Source: a virus. Taken from it: a stretch of DNA of 46,048 nt. This document shows, piece after piece, positions 23,094 to 30,093 of the stretch. The position numbers and the translations under genes were made by a program. The notes beneath the pieces were generated by a model, which did not search any database, was not told the DNA's origin, and was given only the letters and a program-made list of their open reading frames with translations. Within the stretch, counting starts at the first letter, position 1. Every line of letters starts with the position of its first letter. The DNA lies in the IMG/VR virus record IMGVR_UViG_3300025154_000159, positions 1-46,048 of that record. One strand, written 5' to 3'.

Positions 23094-23758
23094 GCGAGCC
23101 GGCGAGCCTCTACGTGATCGACCGAAATCCGGTCTGCCAGTGTGACGGCAGCGGTTGGTATCGGTCCGTCGATGCTATTGGTCGGGAGGTCTTTCGACCA
23201 TGTACCGCATGCTCGCTCGCCGGGTGGGAAAGTCGCGTCGGCTCTAGGCGAGCCTCGCATTCGTGGCAGACGTGGGTCGAGCGACCCGAGTTGCGTGAGG
23301 CCGCCGCCGAACTGCGCGGCTGGTGGGGTGATCCGTGGTGCATCGCGATGCACGCTGCGCCCGGCGCCGGGAACTACGGCACCGGGAAGACGCACGCGGC
23401 GATCGCCGTGGGGCGCGAGTGGGTGCTCGCCGGTCGGCTCCCCGTCGCCTACTACCACGTGCCGGCGCTCATCCAGCGGTTTCGCGACGCGATCGGCGAC
23501 GAGCACCTCGAGCCGCCACACGCCGCGGACCTTGACGGCATGGTGATCCTCGACGACCTCGGGGCGGAGGCCGCCACGCCCTACGCCGCGGAGATCGCGG
23601 ACCGGATCGTCGACCAACGCTACGGCGCCGGCCTCCCCACAGTCATCACCACGAACCTCAGCACCGAGCAGCTCGACCGCCGTTACCCGCGCGCCACCGA
23701 CCGCATGCACGAAGGTCGCCTGGTCGAGTGGTCGGCAACCAGCTATAGGCGGAGGTGA
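23090..23758 (+). CDS. DnaC-like helicase loader ATPase
   Basis: 222 residues. N-terminal zinc site Cys16, Cys18, Cys38, Cys41, then a AAA+ core: Walker A GNYGTGKTH (Lys100), Walker B MVILDDLG (Asp155-Asp156), sensor I VITTNLS, and a C-terminal arginine-bearing block (RATDRMHEGRLVEWSATSYRR) like that of DnaC/IstB loaders. It should load the host replicative helicase at the phage origin, working with the initiator-like protein encoded just upstream (ATGA overlap). No phage helicase gene is seen, consistent with use of host DnaB. Confidence 0.88.
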   Translation: MSEPASLYVIDRNPVCQCDGSGWYRSVDAIGREVFRPCTACSLAGWESRVGSRRASHSWQTWVERPELREAAAELRGWWGDPWCIAMHAAPGAGNYGTGKTHAAIAVGREWVLAGRLPVAYYHVPALIQRFRDAIGDEHLEPPHAADLDGMVILDDLGAEAATPYAAEIADRIVDQRYGAGLPTVITTNLSTEQLDRRYPRATDRMHEGRLVEWSATSYRRR

Positions 23759-23760
23759 CC

Positions 23761-24150
23761 ATGCAACCGCAATGTGATCAAGCCGGCACCGGCGCCGCAC
23801 CCGGCATCGTCGCGTGGCTCCTCCAGGAGCTACGGTTCGCTCCCGAGCCCATCACCCGCGACGTGCTGGCCGCGGCGCTCCGCGAGCATGCCGCCGGCTC
23901 GTTCGGCGTCCGGTGGTCGCCGTCGACGGCTTCCCGCCGGCTACGCGAGGCGATCAATCAGGCAATCCGCGAGGGCTGGCCGATCGTCTCGGTGGATGGC
24001 GCTTTTCAGCTCGCACAGACCACCACGCAGCGGCATGCGGCGGCCGAGCGGCTGAGGAAGATGGCGGCCGAGATCATGACGCGAGCCGACAACCTGGAGT
24101 TCGCCAAGGTGCGCGGCGAACAGGTGGAGATGTTCGGGAGGGCCGTGTGA
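23761..24150 (+). CDS. Hypothetical protein, possible winged helix
   Basis: 129 residues from ATG at 23761, with GGAGGTGACC in front; an in-frame GTG at 23755 lies in the ribosome site. The middle (RDVLAAALREHAAGSF, STASRRLREAINQAIREGWPIVS..GAFQLA) has the rhythm of a winged helix with a final beta hairpin. The C-terminus is a charged helix. It follows the helicase loader, so a replication accessory role is possible. No family recognised. Confidence 0.6.
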   Translation: MQPQCDQAGTGAAPGIVAWLLQELRFAPEPITRDVLAAALREHAAGSFGVRWSPSTASRRLREAINQAIREGWPIVSVDGAFQLAQTTTQRHAAAERLRKMAAEIMTRADNLEFAKVRGEQVEMFGRAV

Positions 24151-24341
24151 TCGACACCCTCCTCACCACTGCCGCCTTCGGCTTACTCGCCGTCTGTCTC
24201 GGCGTTGGGCTTCGCGCCGGCTGGGAGATCGGCGGGATTCTCGTGATGTGGCTGCGCTATCCCCTACGCAGGATCAAGGCGCGCCAGGATTTCGAGCGAC
24301 TCGCTGCGACCGTTCGCGAGCTCGCGGAGGGGAAATCGTGA
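24147..24341 (+). CDS. Small membrane protein
   Basis: 64 residues from GTG at 24147. N-terminal hydrophobic stretch (LLTTAAFGLLAVCLGVGLRAGW...GGILVMWL) that could cross the membrane once or twice, followed by a basic and charged tail (RYPLRRIKARQDFERL). Function unknown. It is coupled to both neighbours by GTGA overlaps. Confidence 0.5.
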   Translation: MIDTLLTTAAFGLLAVCLGVGLRAGWEIGGILVMWLRYPLRRIKARQDFERLAATVRELAEGKS

Positions 24342-24412
24342 TCGACGTCGAGCTGACGCTGCGGGGATCGAACGCGCCCGGCGTCGCGTGGCTCCGTCTG
24401 TGGCGGACCTGA
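24338..24412 (+). CDS. Very short possible gene
   Basis: 24 codons from GTG at 24338, overlapping the previous stop and preceded by GGAGGGGAAA, a good ribosome site. Nothing recognisable in the peptide. It may only serve to carry ribosomes towards the methylase start at 24421. Confidence 0.3.
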   Translation: MIDVELTLRGSNAPGVAWLRLWRT

Positions 24413-24420
24413 GGGGCGCG

Positions 24421-25293
24421 ATGAGTGGGAGCTATGAGCGACCAGCGCTGCGATACCACGGCGGAAAGTGGCGCCTGGCGCCGTGGATCATCGGCCACTT
24501 CCCGGAGCATCGGGTGTACGTGGAGCCGTTCGGCGGATCCGCCTCGGTGCTCTTCCGCAAACCTCGCAGCTACGGCGAGGTCTACAACGACCTGGACGAG
24601 GAGATCGTCAACGTCTTTCGCGTGGCGCAGGATCCCGCAGCTTGCGCCAGGCTGCAGGCGCTCCTCGAGGTGACGCCGTTTGCGAGGCTCGAGTTTGAGC
24701 TCGCTTACAAGGCGTCAACGGATCCAGTGGAGCGCGCCCGGCGCGCGATCATCAGGTCGTTTCAGGGATTCTCTTCGGCGAGCGTGTCGCGAGTACACAA
24801 AACCGAATTTCGCTCGAACGCGTCGCGTAACGGGACGTACCCGGCGATGGACTGGGCACGCTACCCCGGCGCTCTCGGGGCGTGGCTGGAGCGACTCCGC
24901 GGCGTGGTGATCGAGTGCAGGGATGGCCTCGAGGTCATCCGCCAGCACGACCGGGCTGATGCCTTGATCTACGCGGATCCACCGTACGTGCAGGCGACTC
25001 GGCGGGATCCGAGATGGAAGCGAAACTACCGGCACAACCTCGACGACGAGCAGCACGCGCAGCTCGCCGAGGTGCTGCGGGCCGCAGAGGGGTACGTGGT
25101 CCTGTCCGGCTACCGCAGCGCCCTCTACGACGATCTGTACGGGGGGTGGGTGCGAGTGGAGACCGACTCTTGCACCGATTGCCACCATCCCGGCCAGCGG
25201 AACATCCGCACAACGGAGTGCCTTTGGCTCTCGCCGCGCACAGCGGACGCAGCCGGTCGACTGTTCGGCGAGGTGATGGAGGTGGGGCGGTGA
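24421..25293 (+). CDS. Dam-type N6-adenine DNA methyltransferase
   Basis: 290 residues from ATG at 24421. D12-class adenine methylase: LRYHGGKWRLAPWI near the N-terminus, motif I EPFGGS (35-40) for S-adenosylmethionine, catalytic DPPY at 186-189. The target-recognition part lies between them. A partner restriction enzyme is not seen, so it is probably a solitary methylase that protects phage DNA from host restriction or marks it for control. The next gene, a VRR-NUC nuclease, starts inside its stop codon. Confidence 0.9.
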   Translation: MSGSYERPALRYHGGKWRLAPWIIGHFPEHRVYVEPFGGSASVLFRKPRSYGEVYNDLDEEIVNVFRVAQDPAACARLQALLEVTPFARLEFELAYKASTDPVERARRAIIRSFQGFSSASVSRVHKTEFRSNASRNGTYPAMDWARYPGALGAWLERLRGVVIECRDGLEVIRQHDRADALIYADPPYVQATRRDPRWKRNYRHNLDDEQHAQLAEVLRAAEGYVVLSGYRSALYDDLYGGWVRVETDSCTDCHHPGQRNIRTTECLWLSPRTADAAGRLFGEVMEVGR

Positions 25294-25793
25294 CCGTCCG
25301 CTGCCCATTGCCGGTCGACGGTACCCGGGACTACGCGGAGCGTGCGGCGGCGCCGAACCCGCCGCGATCCTCGGACGGGGAGGTGCGCCATGCGAGCGCC
25401 AGAAGCCGGTTGCACCCCGGAGCTGGCGCTCTACCGACCCCGCTCGAGGCCGACGAGCAGCGGACGCTCGCTCAGTGGCTTGACATGCTCGGCGTTCTCT
25501 GGTGTGCCGTGCCCAATGGCGGCGCGCGGCGCAAGGTCGAGGCGAAGATCCTCGTCGGGCTCGGCGTCAAGGTCGGTGTGCCCGACATCCTGATCTTCGA
25601 CCCGCCGCCGGCGCGGCCAGGCCGCTGTGGCGCCGCCATCGAGTTGAAGCGCATCGGCGAGGCCCGCCCCGGTCCGGGACAGCAGGAGTGGCTCGATGCG
25701 CTCGAGCGCCGCGGGTGGGCGGCCGCGCTATGCGAGGGCGCGGCGATGGCGATCCAGTGGCTCGAGGGGCTCGGCTACGGGAGGCGACGGTGA
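25290..25793 (+). CDS. VRR-NUC domain nuclease
   Basis: 167 residues from GTG at 25290. From residue about 48 the sequence fits a VRR-NUC endonuclease: E-x2-EQ..LAQWLDMLG, WCAVPNGGARR, VGVPDILIFDP, the acid-x-lysine pair AIELKRIG and GPGQQEWLDALERRGW. Family members act on branched DNA, such as Holliday-junction-like structures, or on virus-type replication intermediates. The N-terminal 45 residues are low-complexity and may not be real. It would resolve branched DNA before packaging, in line with the terminase genes that follow. Confidence 0.85.
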   Translation: MTVRCPLPVDGTRDYAERAAAPNPPRSSDGEVRHASARSRLHPGAGALPTPLEADEQRTLAQWLDMLGVLWCAVPNGGARRKVEAKILVGLGVKVGVPDILIFDPPPARPGRCGAAIELKRIGEARPGPGQQEWLDALERRGWAAALCEGAAMAIQWLEGLGYGRRR

Positions 25794-25945
25794 GCGAGTG
25801 GATGGCGGCGATCGACACCTGGCCGTGGTGGAAGGTGGTGCTGCTCGGGCTGTCGCTGTCGGTCGGCGTGGGGCTGACGATCTACACGCTCGACCGCTTG
25901 TTCGGCGGCTACGATCCTCCGCCGACGCCGAAAGGCAACAGGTGA
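25790..25945 (+). CDS. Small single-span membrane protein
   Basis: 51 residues, GTG overlapping the nuclease stop. WWKVVLLGLSLSVGVGLTIYTL is a clear membrane segment flanked by a Trp-rich N-terminus and a short Pro-rich C-terminus. Unknown function. Confidence 0.55.
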   Translation: MSEWMAAIDTWPWWKVVLLGLSLSVGVGLTIYTLDRLFGGYDPPPTPKGNR

Positions 25946-26024
25946 TCACGTCTCCCTCGACCCGAGCTGCGGCCGGCGGCCGTGGTCCGAGGGCCTGTTC
26001 TTTCTCGACGCACTGTACTTCCCA

Positions 26025-26047
26025 GCCCGCGGCCCGGCCCCGCGGGC
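26025..26047. other. GC-rich hairpin
   Basis: GCCCGCGG (26025-26032) and CCGCGGGC (26040-26047) form an 8-bp stem with a 7-base loop in the 136-bp gap before the next gene. No T-run follows, so it is not a typical terminator. A 50-codon GTG frame (25942-26094) crosses it without recognisable content. It could be an RNA structure or, being close to the terminase genes, a packaging-site element. Confidence 0.35.
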
Positions 26048-26081
26048 ACTCAATACAGCGTGCGATCTCTGGAGGTGGTGG

Positions 26082-26273
26082 GTGGCCGAGCTGAACGTCG
26101 AGTGCAAGAAGTGTCGGGCGGACCTCGAGGCGGAGTGGCGGACGTCGAAAGTCGGCGACATCTACCTCGCCGTCGAGTCGTGCGGGCGGTGTCTTGACGC
26201 ACGGGGTGGTACCGCGTACCAAACGGGCTACGACGACGGCAAAGTCGCCAGCCGCGACGAGGCGGAAGCGTGA
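26082..26273 (+). CDS. Small zinc-ribbon hypothetical protein
   Basis: 63 residues from GTG at 26082, set by GGAGG six bases upstream. ECKKCRADL and SCGRCLD are two Cys pairs about 25 residues apart. The frame stays open upstream with plausible sequence but no start codon, perhaps a trace of a once longer gene. It precedes the packaging genes. Not recognised. Confidence 0.55.
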   Translation: MAELNVECKKCRADLEAEWRTSKVGDIYLAVESCGRCLDARGGTAYQTGYDDGKVASRDEAEA

Positions 26274-26593
26274 GTGGGCCGACGCTGGTCACGGCCGGCA
26301 TCCTCAAGCCCGAAGTGATGCTGCGGCAGGCTCAGGCGCAGATCGACGAGCTACGGCAGTATGTGGCGATGCTTGAGGCGCAGGTGCGGCAGCTCGACGT
26401 CCAGGTAAAGGACGCAACGCGCTCGTTCGCCACCCTCGTCGTGCAGTGCGGCGGTGAGGTGCTCATCGAGCGCGCCGAGTGGTCGAAGCCCTTCACGCTT
26501 CAGCGGCGCGAGGACCCGGTCACTCACGACCGGACCTGGATGGCCACTAGGCCGCCGATTGTCGTGCAGCCGGGCCCGGCGGGGACGCAGTAG
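26270..26593 (+). CDS. Coiled-coil hypothetical protein
   Basis: 107 residues, GTG overlapping the previous stop. A heptad-rich helix (MLRQAQAQIDELRQYVAMLEAQVRQLDVQV) followed by a small strand-rich C-terminal part. Located right before the small terminase gene; it may help packaging or just be an early-operon passenger. Confidence 0.55.
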   Translation: MSGPTLVTAGILKPEVMLRQAQAQIDELRQYVAMLEAQVRQLDVQVKDATRSFATLVVQCGGEVLIERAEWSKPFTLQRREDPVTHDRTWMATRPPIVVQPGPAGTQ

Positions 26594-27111
26594 TGCCTCC
26601 AGCCTGCACCATCTGCCGCCACAAGCGCCGCGCGCAGATCGAGGCGGCGCTTGTCGCCGGGGAGTCGTTGCGCCACATCGAGAAACGGTGGGGAGTTGGG
26701 TACTCGGCAGTCGCCAGGCACAAGCACCGGTGCGTCGCGCCGGTCGTCGCCGCAGCCGCAGCGGCCGTAGAAGAGGCTTATTCTGAACGACTTATCGACC
26801 AAGTGCGCGGCCTCCAAGCCAGGACGATCGCGCTCGTCGTTGAGGTAGAGGGTGTGCTCTCCCGGGCGAGGAAGCCCGCTGCGAAGCTCGGCGCGGTGGT
26901 CGTAGCCGCTAAGGTCGTCAAGGAGATCCGCGGGAACATGGAGCTGCTCGGCCGGCTCACCGGCGAGCTGGAGACCGGCAGCAAGGTGACGGTCAACCTC
27001 ATCACGAACCCGCTCTGGCTCGAGTTGCGCAGGGCGATCTCCGACGCGCTCCGACCCTACCATGAGGCCGATGAGGCTGTGGCCGCAGCGGTCAAGAGGC
27101 TCGGCGCGTGA
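26593..27111 (+). CDS. terS: Putative small terminase subunit
   Basis: 172 residues from GTG at 26593. N-terminal Cys/His-bearing helix-turn-helix (CTICRHKRRAQIEAALVAG, LRHIEKRWGVGYSAVARHKHRC), then long helices (RLIDQVRGLQARTIALVVEVEGVL) fit for oligomer formation. Small terminases are DNA-binding ring proteins of this design and size. It is translationally coupled (GTGA) to the large terminase gene. The call rests on position, HTH and helical oligomer part; no family motif is certain. Confidence 0.75.
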   Translation: MPPACTICRHKRRAQIEAALVAGESLRHIEKRWGVGYSAVARHKHRCVAPVVAAAAAAVEEAYSERLIDQVRGLQARTIALVVEVEGVLSRARKPAAKLGAVVVAAKVVKEIRGNMELLGRLTGELETGSKVTVNLITNPLWLELRRAISDALRPYHEADEAVAAAVKRLGA

Positions 27112-28490
27112 ACGACCTCGCCCGGGACTTCACTGCCGCCCGCGAGGCGTCCCGCGAGCCGCTGCTCGACTTCATCCCGCGGCTCACACCACGCTGGCGC
27201 CGCCCCGATCACCTCGCACCGGTCGCACAGCTCTTTGAGCGTGCGGCGACCGGCGAGGAAGTGAGGGCGTGTGTATCTGTGCCGCCGCAATTTGGCAAGA
27301 CCGAGGTGGTACTCCACTCGCTCGTCTGGCTGCTGCGTCGCCAGCCCGAGTGGACCGTCTGCTACGCGAGCTACAACGCGACGCAGGCCAGGAGCAAGAG
27401 CCGAATCGCCCGCAACTACGCCCTCGCCGCCGGTCTCCACCTCGTCGAGGACGCGAACAACCTCGGCGAGTGGCGGATGCCATCGGGTGGAGGTCTCCTG
27501 GCGCGGGGCATTGGCGAGGGCCTGACCGGTCAGGGTGCCAACGTCGAGGTCGTCGACGACCCCCACAAGGACCGCGCCGAGGCCGAGAGCAGCTCCGCAC
27601 GGGGCGCCGTCTGGGATTGGCACACCTCGACGCTCATGCCGCGGCTACATCCTGGCGGCTCGGTAGTCGTGGTGCATACTCGGTGGCACCCCGACGACTA
27701 CATCGGCCGCCTCACCAGGCAACGGGATCATGGGGAGGTTCCCTGGGAGATCGTCAACCTGGCGGCGGTCCGGGAGGACGGCACATCGCTCGCCGAGTGG
27801 CTGCGGCCGCTCGCCTTCCTCAAGCGCAGACGGCTGGAGGTCGGAGAGTACGACTGGGCATCGCTCTACGAGGGCCGTCCTCGCCCGCGTGGTGGGCGGG
27901 TGTTTCAGGACGTGCACTTCTACGCGGCGCCGCCGGCCACCAGCTTTCGCCTGGCGATCGGTGTGGACCTCGCCTACAGCGCCCGGATATCGGCCAACTA
28001 CTCGGCCGCCATCCTCCTCGCGTGCATCGGCGATCCGACGACCGACGGCCTGGTGTTCGTGCTCGATGTCCGGCGGATGCAGGTGAAGGCCCCAGAGTTT
28101 GCAGTGGCGCTCGGTGGGGTGCGCACGGCCGCGCCATGGGCGCCGATGCGCTGGTACTGCTCGGGCACGGAGAAGGGCGGCGCGGACCTGGTCAACGCGC
28201 TGAACCCGCGACTCCGCCTTGAGGCCATGCCGACGACCGCCGACAAGTTCGTCCGCGCGCAGCCGGTCGCCGCAGCCTGGAACGCCGGCCGCGTGCTCGT
28301 GCCGCGGGATGCGCCGTGGCTCGACCCATTCATCGCGGAGATCGTCGCGTTCACGGGCGTCAACGATCCGCTCGACGACCAGGTGGACGCTCTGGCCGCG
28401 GCATTCGATGCCCTGGGCACCATGCCAGCACCTGTCACGCACGCCTCGAGCGGTGCCCGGACCTGGGGTAAGAGGGGGAGCGACCTATGA
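27108..28490 (+). CDS. terL: Large terminase subunit
   Basis: 460 residues. The ATPase-nuclease motor that cuts concatemers and pumps DNA into the prohead. Walker A-like VPPQFGKTE (58-66, Lys64), Walker B VEVVDDP (146-152), coupling-type motif VVVHTRWHPDD (187-197), nuclease acids Asp287 (GVDLAYS) and Asp424/Asp427 (LDDQVDALAAAFD). The pattern GVDLA and DDQVDA is that of Mu/T4-type large terminases. Length is normal. The next frame starts in its stop codon (ATGA). Confidence 0.95.
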   Translation: MNDLARDFTAAREASREPLLDFIPRLTPRWRRPDHLAPVAQLFERAATGEEVRACVSVPPQFGKTEVVLHSLVWLLRRQPEWTVCYASYNATQARSKSRIARNYALAAGLHLVEDANNLGEWRMPSGGGLLARGIGEGLTGQGANVEVVDDPHKDRAEAESSSARGAVWDWHTSTLMPRLHPGGSVVVVHTRWHPDDYIGRLTRQRDHGEVPWEIVNLAAVREDGTSLAEWLRPLAFLKRRRLEVGEYDWASLYEGRPRPRGGRVFQDVHFYAAPPATSFRLAIGVDLAYSARISANYSAAILLACIGDPTTDGLVFVLDVRRMQVKAPEFAVALGGVRTAAPWAPMRWYCSGTEKGGADLVNALNPRLRLEAMPTTADKFVRAQPVAAAWNAGRVLVPRDAPWLDPFIAEIVAFTGVNDPLDDQVDALAAAFDALGTMPAPVTHASSGARTWGKRGSDL

Positions 28491-28573
28491 TGTTCCTTGC
28501 CGACCCACGGCCCGACTACTGGGAGTACGGGCAGCTCGGTGTCGCGCTGTCCGTGGCGCCAGGGAGCGCCTGA
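28487..28573 (+). CDS. Very short possible gene after terL
   Basis: 28 codons from ATG at 28487, overlapping the terminase stop by ATGA. The peptide (PRPDYWEYGQLGVAL) has no recognised feature. The stop lies one base before the next start, so it keeps the coupling chain unbroken. Confidence 0.35.
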   Translation: MMFLADPRPDYWEYGQLGVALSVAPGSA

Positions 28574-28574
28574 C

Positions 28575-28793
28575 GTGTTCTGCCCCATCTGCCACCACCG
28601 CATGGCCTGCACCGACAGCCGGGCGTCCGGCGACTTCCGCGGCCGTGAGTACCGCTGCCCGGACCACGGCTCGTTCGTGAGCGGTGAGCGGATACTCAAC
28701 GACCAGGTGCGCGGGCATCGGTGGTTGCGAAAGATCGCGCAGGCGCGGCGGAAGAAGCGGGCGGCGAAGGGCGAGCCGGTGGGGGTTGGGTGA
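28575..28793 (+). CDS. NrdR/Ogr-like zinc-ribbon protein
   Basis: 72 residues from GTG at 28575. FCPICHHRMACTDSRASGD then REYRCPDHGSFVSGERI follows the order of NrdR-type zinc ribbons (CPxC..DSR..R.RR.C..C...F.T.ER) and, more loosely, of the P2 Ogr late activators. The C-terminus is very basic (RKIAQARRKKRAAKG). A DNA-binding role is likely. Its place just before the late structural genes makes a late-gene activator an attractive but unproven idea. Confidence 0.6.
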   Translation: MFCPICHHRMACTDSRASGDFRGREYRCPDHGSFVSGERILNDQVRGHRWLRKIAQARRKKRAAKGEPVGVG

Positions 28794-28969
28794 GGCGCGA
28801 GGTCTACGATAGCACGGGCATGCACCTACTGCGGACGGAGGATGCCGAGCCCGTCTGCGGCCAGGACTTCTGCGACACGTGCGGTGAGTGCCTCGCCTGC
28901 TACGGCGCCGATCCGTGCTACGGCTACGGAGAGCACCGCTGGGCCGTCTACGATGCTAAGCGGGCTTAG
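28790..28969 (+). CDS. Small Cys-rich hypothetical protein
   Basis: 59 residues from GTG at 28790. A dense cysteine cluster (VCGQDFCDTCGECLACYGADPCYGYG) points to metal binding, perhaps two zincs. Not recognised. Coupled to the zinc-ribbon gene before it. Confidence 0.55.
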   Translation: MRREVYDSTGMHLLRTEDAEPVCGQDFCDTCGECLACYGADPCYGYGEHRWAVYDAKRA

Positions 28970-28981
28970 AATGAGGGGGCG

Positions 28982-29149
28982 ATGAGACACCAGACGGCAT
29001 GGGGGGCGCTTTTGGAAGCGAGCGCAGCGCTACACGAGTTCGTCTCGGAGTTCGGGCACTTCGTCATCCACCTGTTCTTGGGGCCGTTAAGGCCTTCGCC
29101 GCCGCGCGGAAGGAAAACGACGAACTCGAAGCGAGCGGCACTGCGATGA
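28982..29149 (+). CDS. Small hypothetical protein
   Basis: 55 residues from ATG at 28982 with GAGGGGGCG in front. A hydrophobic-aromatic middle (ALHEFVSEFGHFVIHLFLGPL) and a basic tail (RGRKTTNSKRAALR). It could lie at a membrane. It ends in an ATGA overlap with the next gene. Confidence 0.5.
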   Translation: MRHQTAWGALLEASAALHEFVSEFGHFVIHLFLGPLRPSPPRGRKTTNSKRAALR

Positions 29150-29742
29150 GCGACGATCTCCGAGGCCGCATGGAGGCCGTCTACCGCGAGGTCTCTGCGG
29201 CCCAACTCGGGCGCACGCCCACGCCCGACGAGATCAAGGCGGCAGCCGGGCTGGCGAACCTGGCCACCGACCTCTCGGCCGCCAGCGCGATGAGTGTTGA
29301 GGCGGCTATGCACGTCGTCTGCGGGTGGGTGAAGCAGCTCGCCGACATCGACCCGATGACCTTTCGCCAACTCGTTCTCGGCCCGCCGCCGCACCGGAGC
29401 ATCGCGGAGGGCGAAGCGCTCGAGGTGACGGCGGCGCCGGCCACGCCTCATCCTGGTGACTACGTGCTCGCCACGAAGTGGGGGGATGGGGACCCCGGGG
29501 ACCCGTGGGCCGTTGGCTACTACGACCATGAGCAGGACGGGCGGCATCATGTTGTGGACGGTAGAGGTAATCAGTTCCGGGCTAACGGTTTCCGCAGTGT
29601 TCACCGCATTCGCAAGGACGTTGGTGAGTGGCTGGTGAAGTCCGCGACGGCGCTGGAGGCAGCGCCCGCCGGCACCGTCAACCTCTGGACGATGTTGACG
29701 CCTGCTGCCTTCGATGTCGACGAGCAGCGCATGGAGCCGTGA
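29146..29742 (+). CDS. Conserved phage-type hypothetical protein (GDGDPxDPW motif)
   Basis: 198 residues from ATG at 29146. An N-terminal helical half (LRGRMEAVYREVSAAQLGR, DEIKAAAGLANLATDL) and a C-terminal beta-rich half: KWGDGDPGDPWAVGYYD, HHVVDGRGNQFRANGFRSVHRI. The second half recalls a short domain seen in phage and bacterial hypothetical proteins; no function known. It lies before the late promoter-like element. The two halves look like a fusion. Confidence 0.6.
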   Translation: MSDDLRGRMEAVYREVSAAQLGRTPTPDEIKAAAGLANLATDLSAASAMSVEAAMHVVCGWVKQLADIDPMTFRQLVLGPPPHRSIAEGEALEVTAAPATPHPGDYVLATKWGDGDPGDPWAVGYYDHEQDGRHHVVDGRGNQFRANGFRSVHRIRKDVGEWLVKSATALEAAPAGTVNLWTMLTPAAFDVDEQRMEP

Positions 29743-29984
29743 CCAGTGCCGCGGATCGGGCGGGCGCGGCGGCGGAAGAGGAGGCCAGCGCCGGAAGCGG
29801 CGGGAGGGTGAGCATGGCAGACCACGAGGGTGAGACGGCGAAAGCCGCAGAGGCGCTCGCCTCGCTGGCTGCGACGGTGCGTCAGCTTGGTGGGCGGCTG
29901 CCGGAATGCGCGGACTGGGGCGACGTGGATTTCGACGATAGTTGGGTGGGCGCGATCGAACAGGCGCTCGCCGGCCGCGGCTGA
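29739..29984 (+). CDS. Small hypothetical protein
   Basis: 81 residues if GTG at 29739 is used (overlap with the previous stop), or 56 from ATG at 29815, which has GGGAGGGTGAGC in front. Ala-rich helix, then acidic CADWGDVDFDDSWVGAIEQAL. Last gene before the late structural block. Not recognised. Confidence 0.5.
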   Translation: MTSAADRAGAAAEEEASAGSGGRVSMADHEGETAKAAEALASLAATVRQLGGRLPECADWGDVDFDDSWVGAIEQALAGRG

Positions 29985-29988
29985 CTGA

Positions 29989-30053
29989 CGCCCAACATCT
30001 AGGGCGCGCCTTGACACAGCGCGCTCCCGCTCCCCATCCTGAAGACGGGAGCG
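29989..30053 (+). promoter_or_regulatory. Late promoter-like element, copy 1
   Basis: CGCCCAACATCTAGGGCGC at 29989-30007, a dyad (CGCCC...GGGCG), then three bases, then TTGACA at 30011-30016. An identical 19-mer with the same spacing to TTGACA lies at 34692. No good -10 is found at 16-18 bp. A hairpin with 8-bp arms CGCTCCCG/CGGGAGCG (30022-30029, 30046-30053) overlaps the expected start region. It lies in the 109-bp gap before the portal gene. A likely activator-dependent promoter; inference. Confidence 0.55.
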
Positions 30054-30093
30054 TGCGCGTGGTCAGTGGGGCGGCGGGTGTGAGGGTCGGCCA

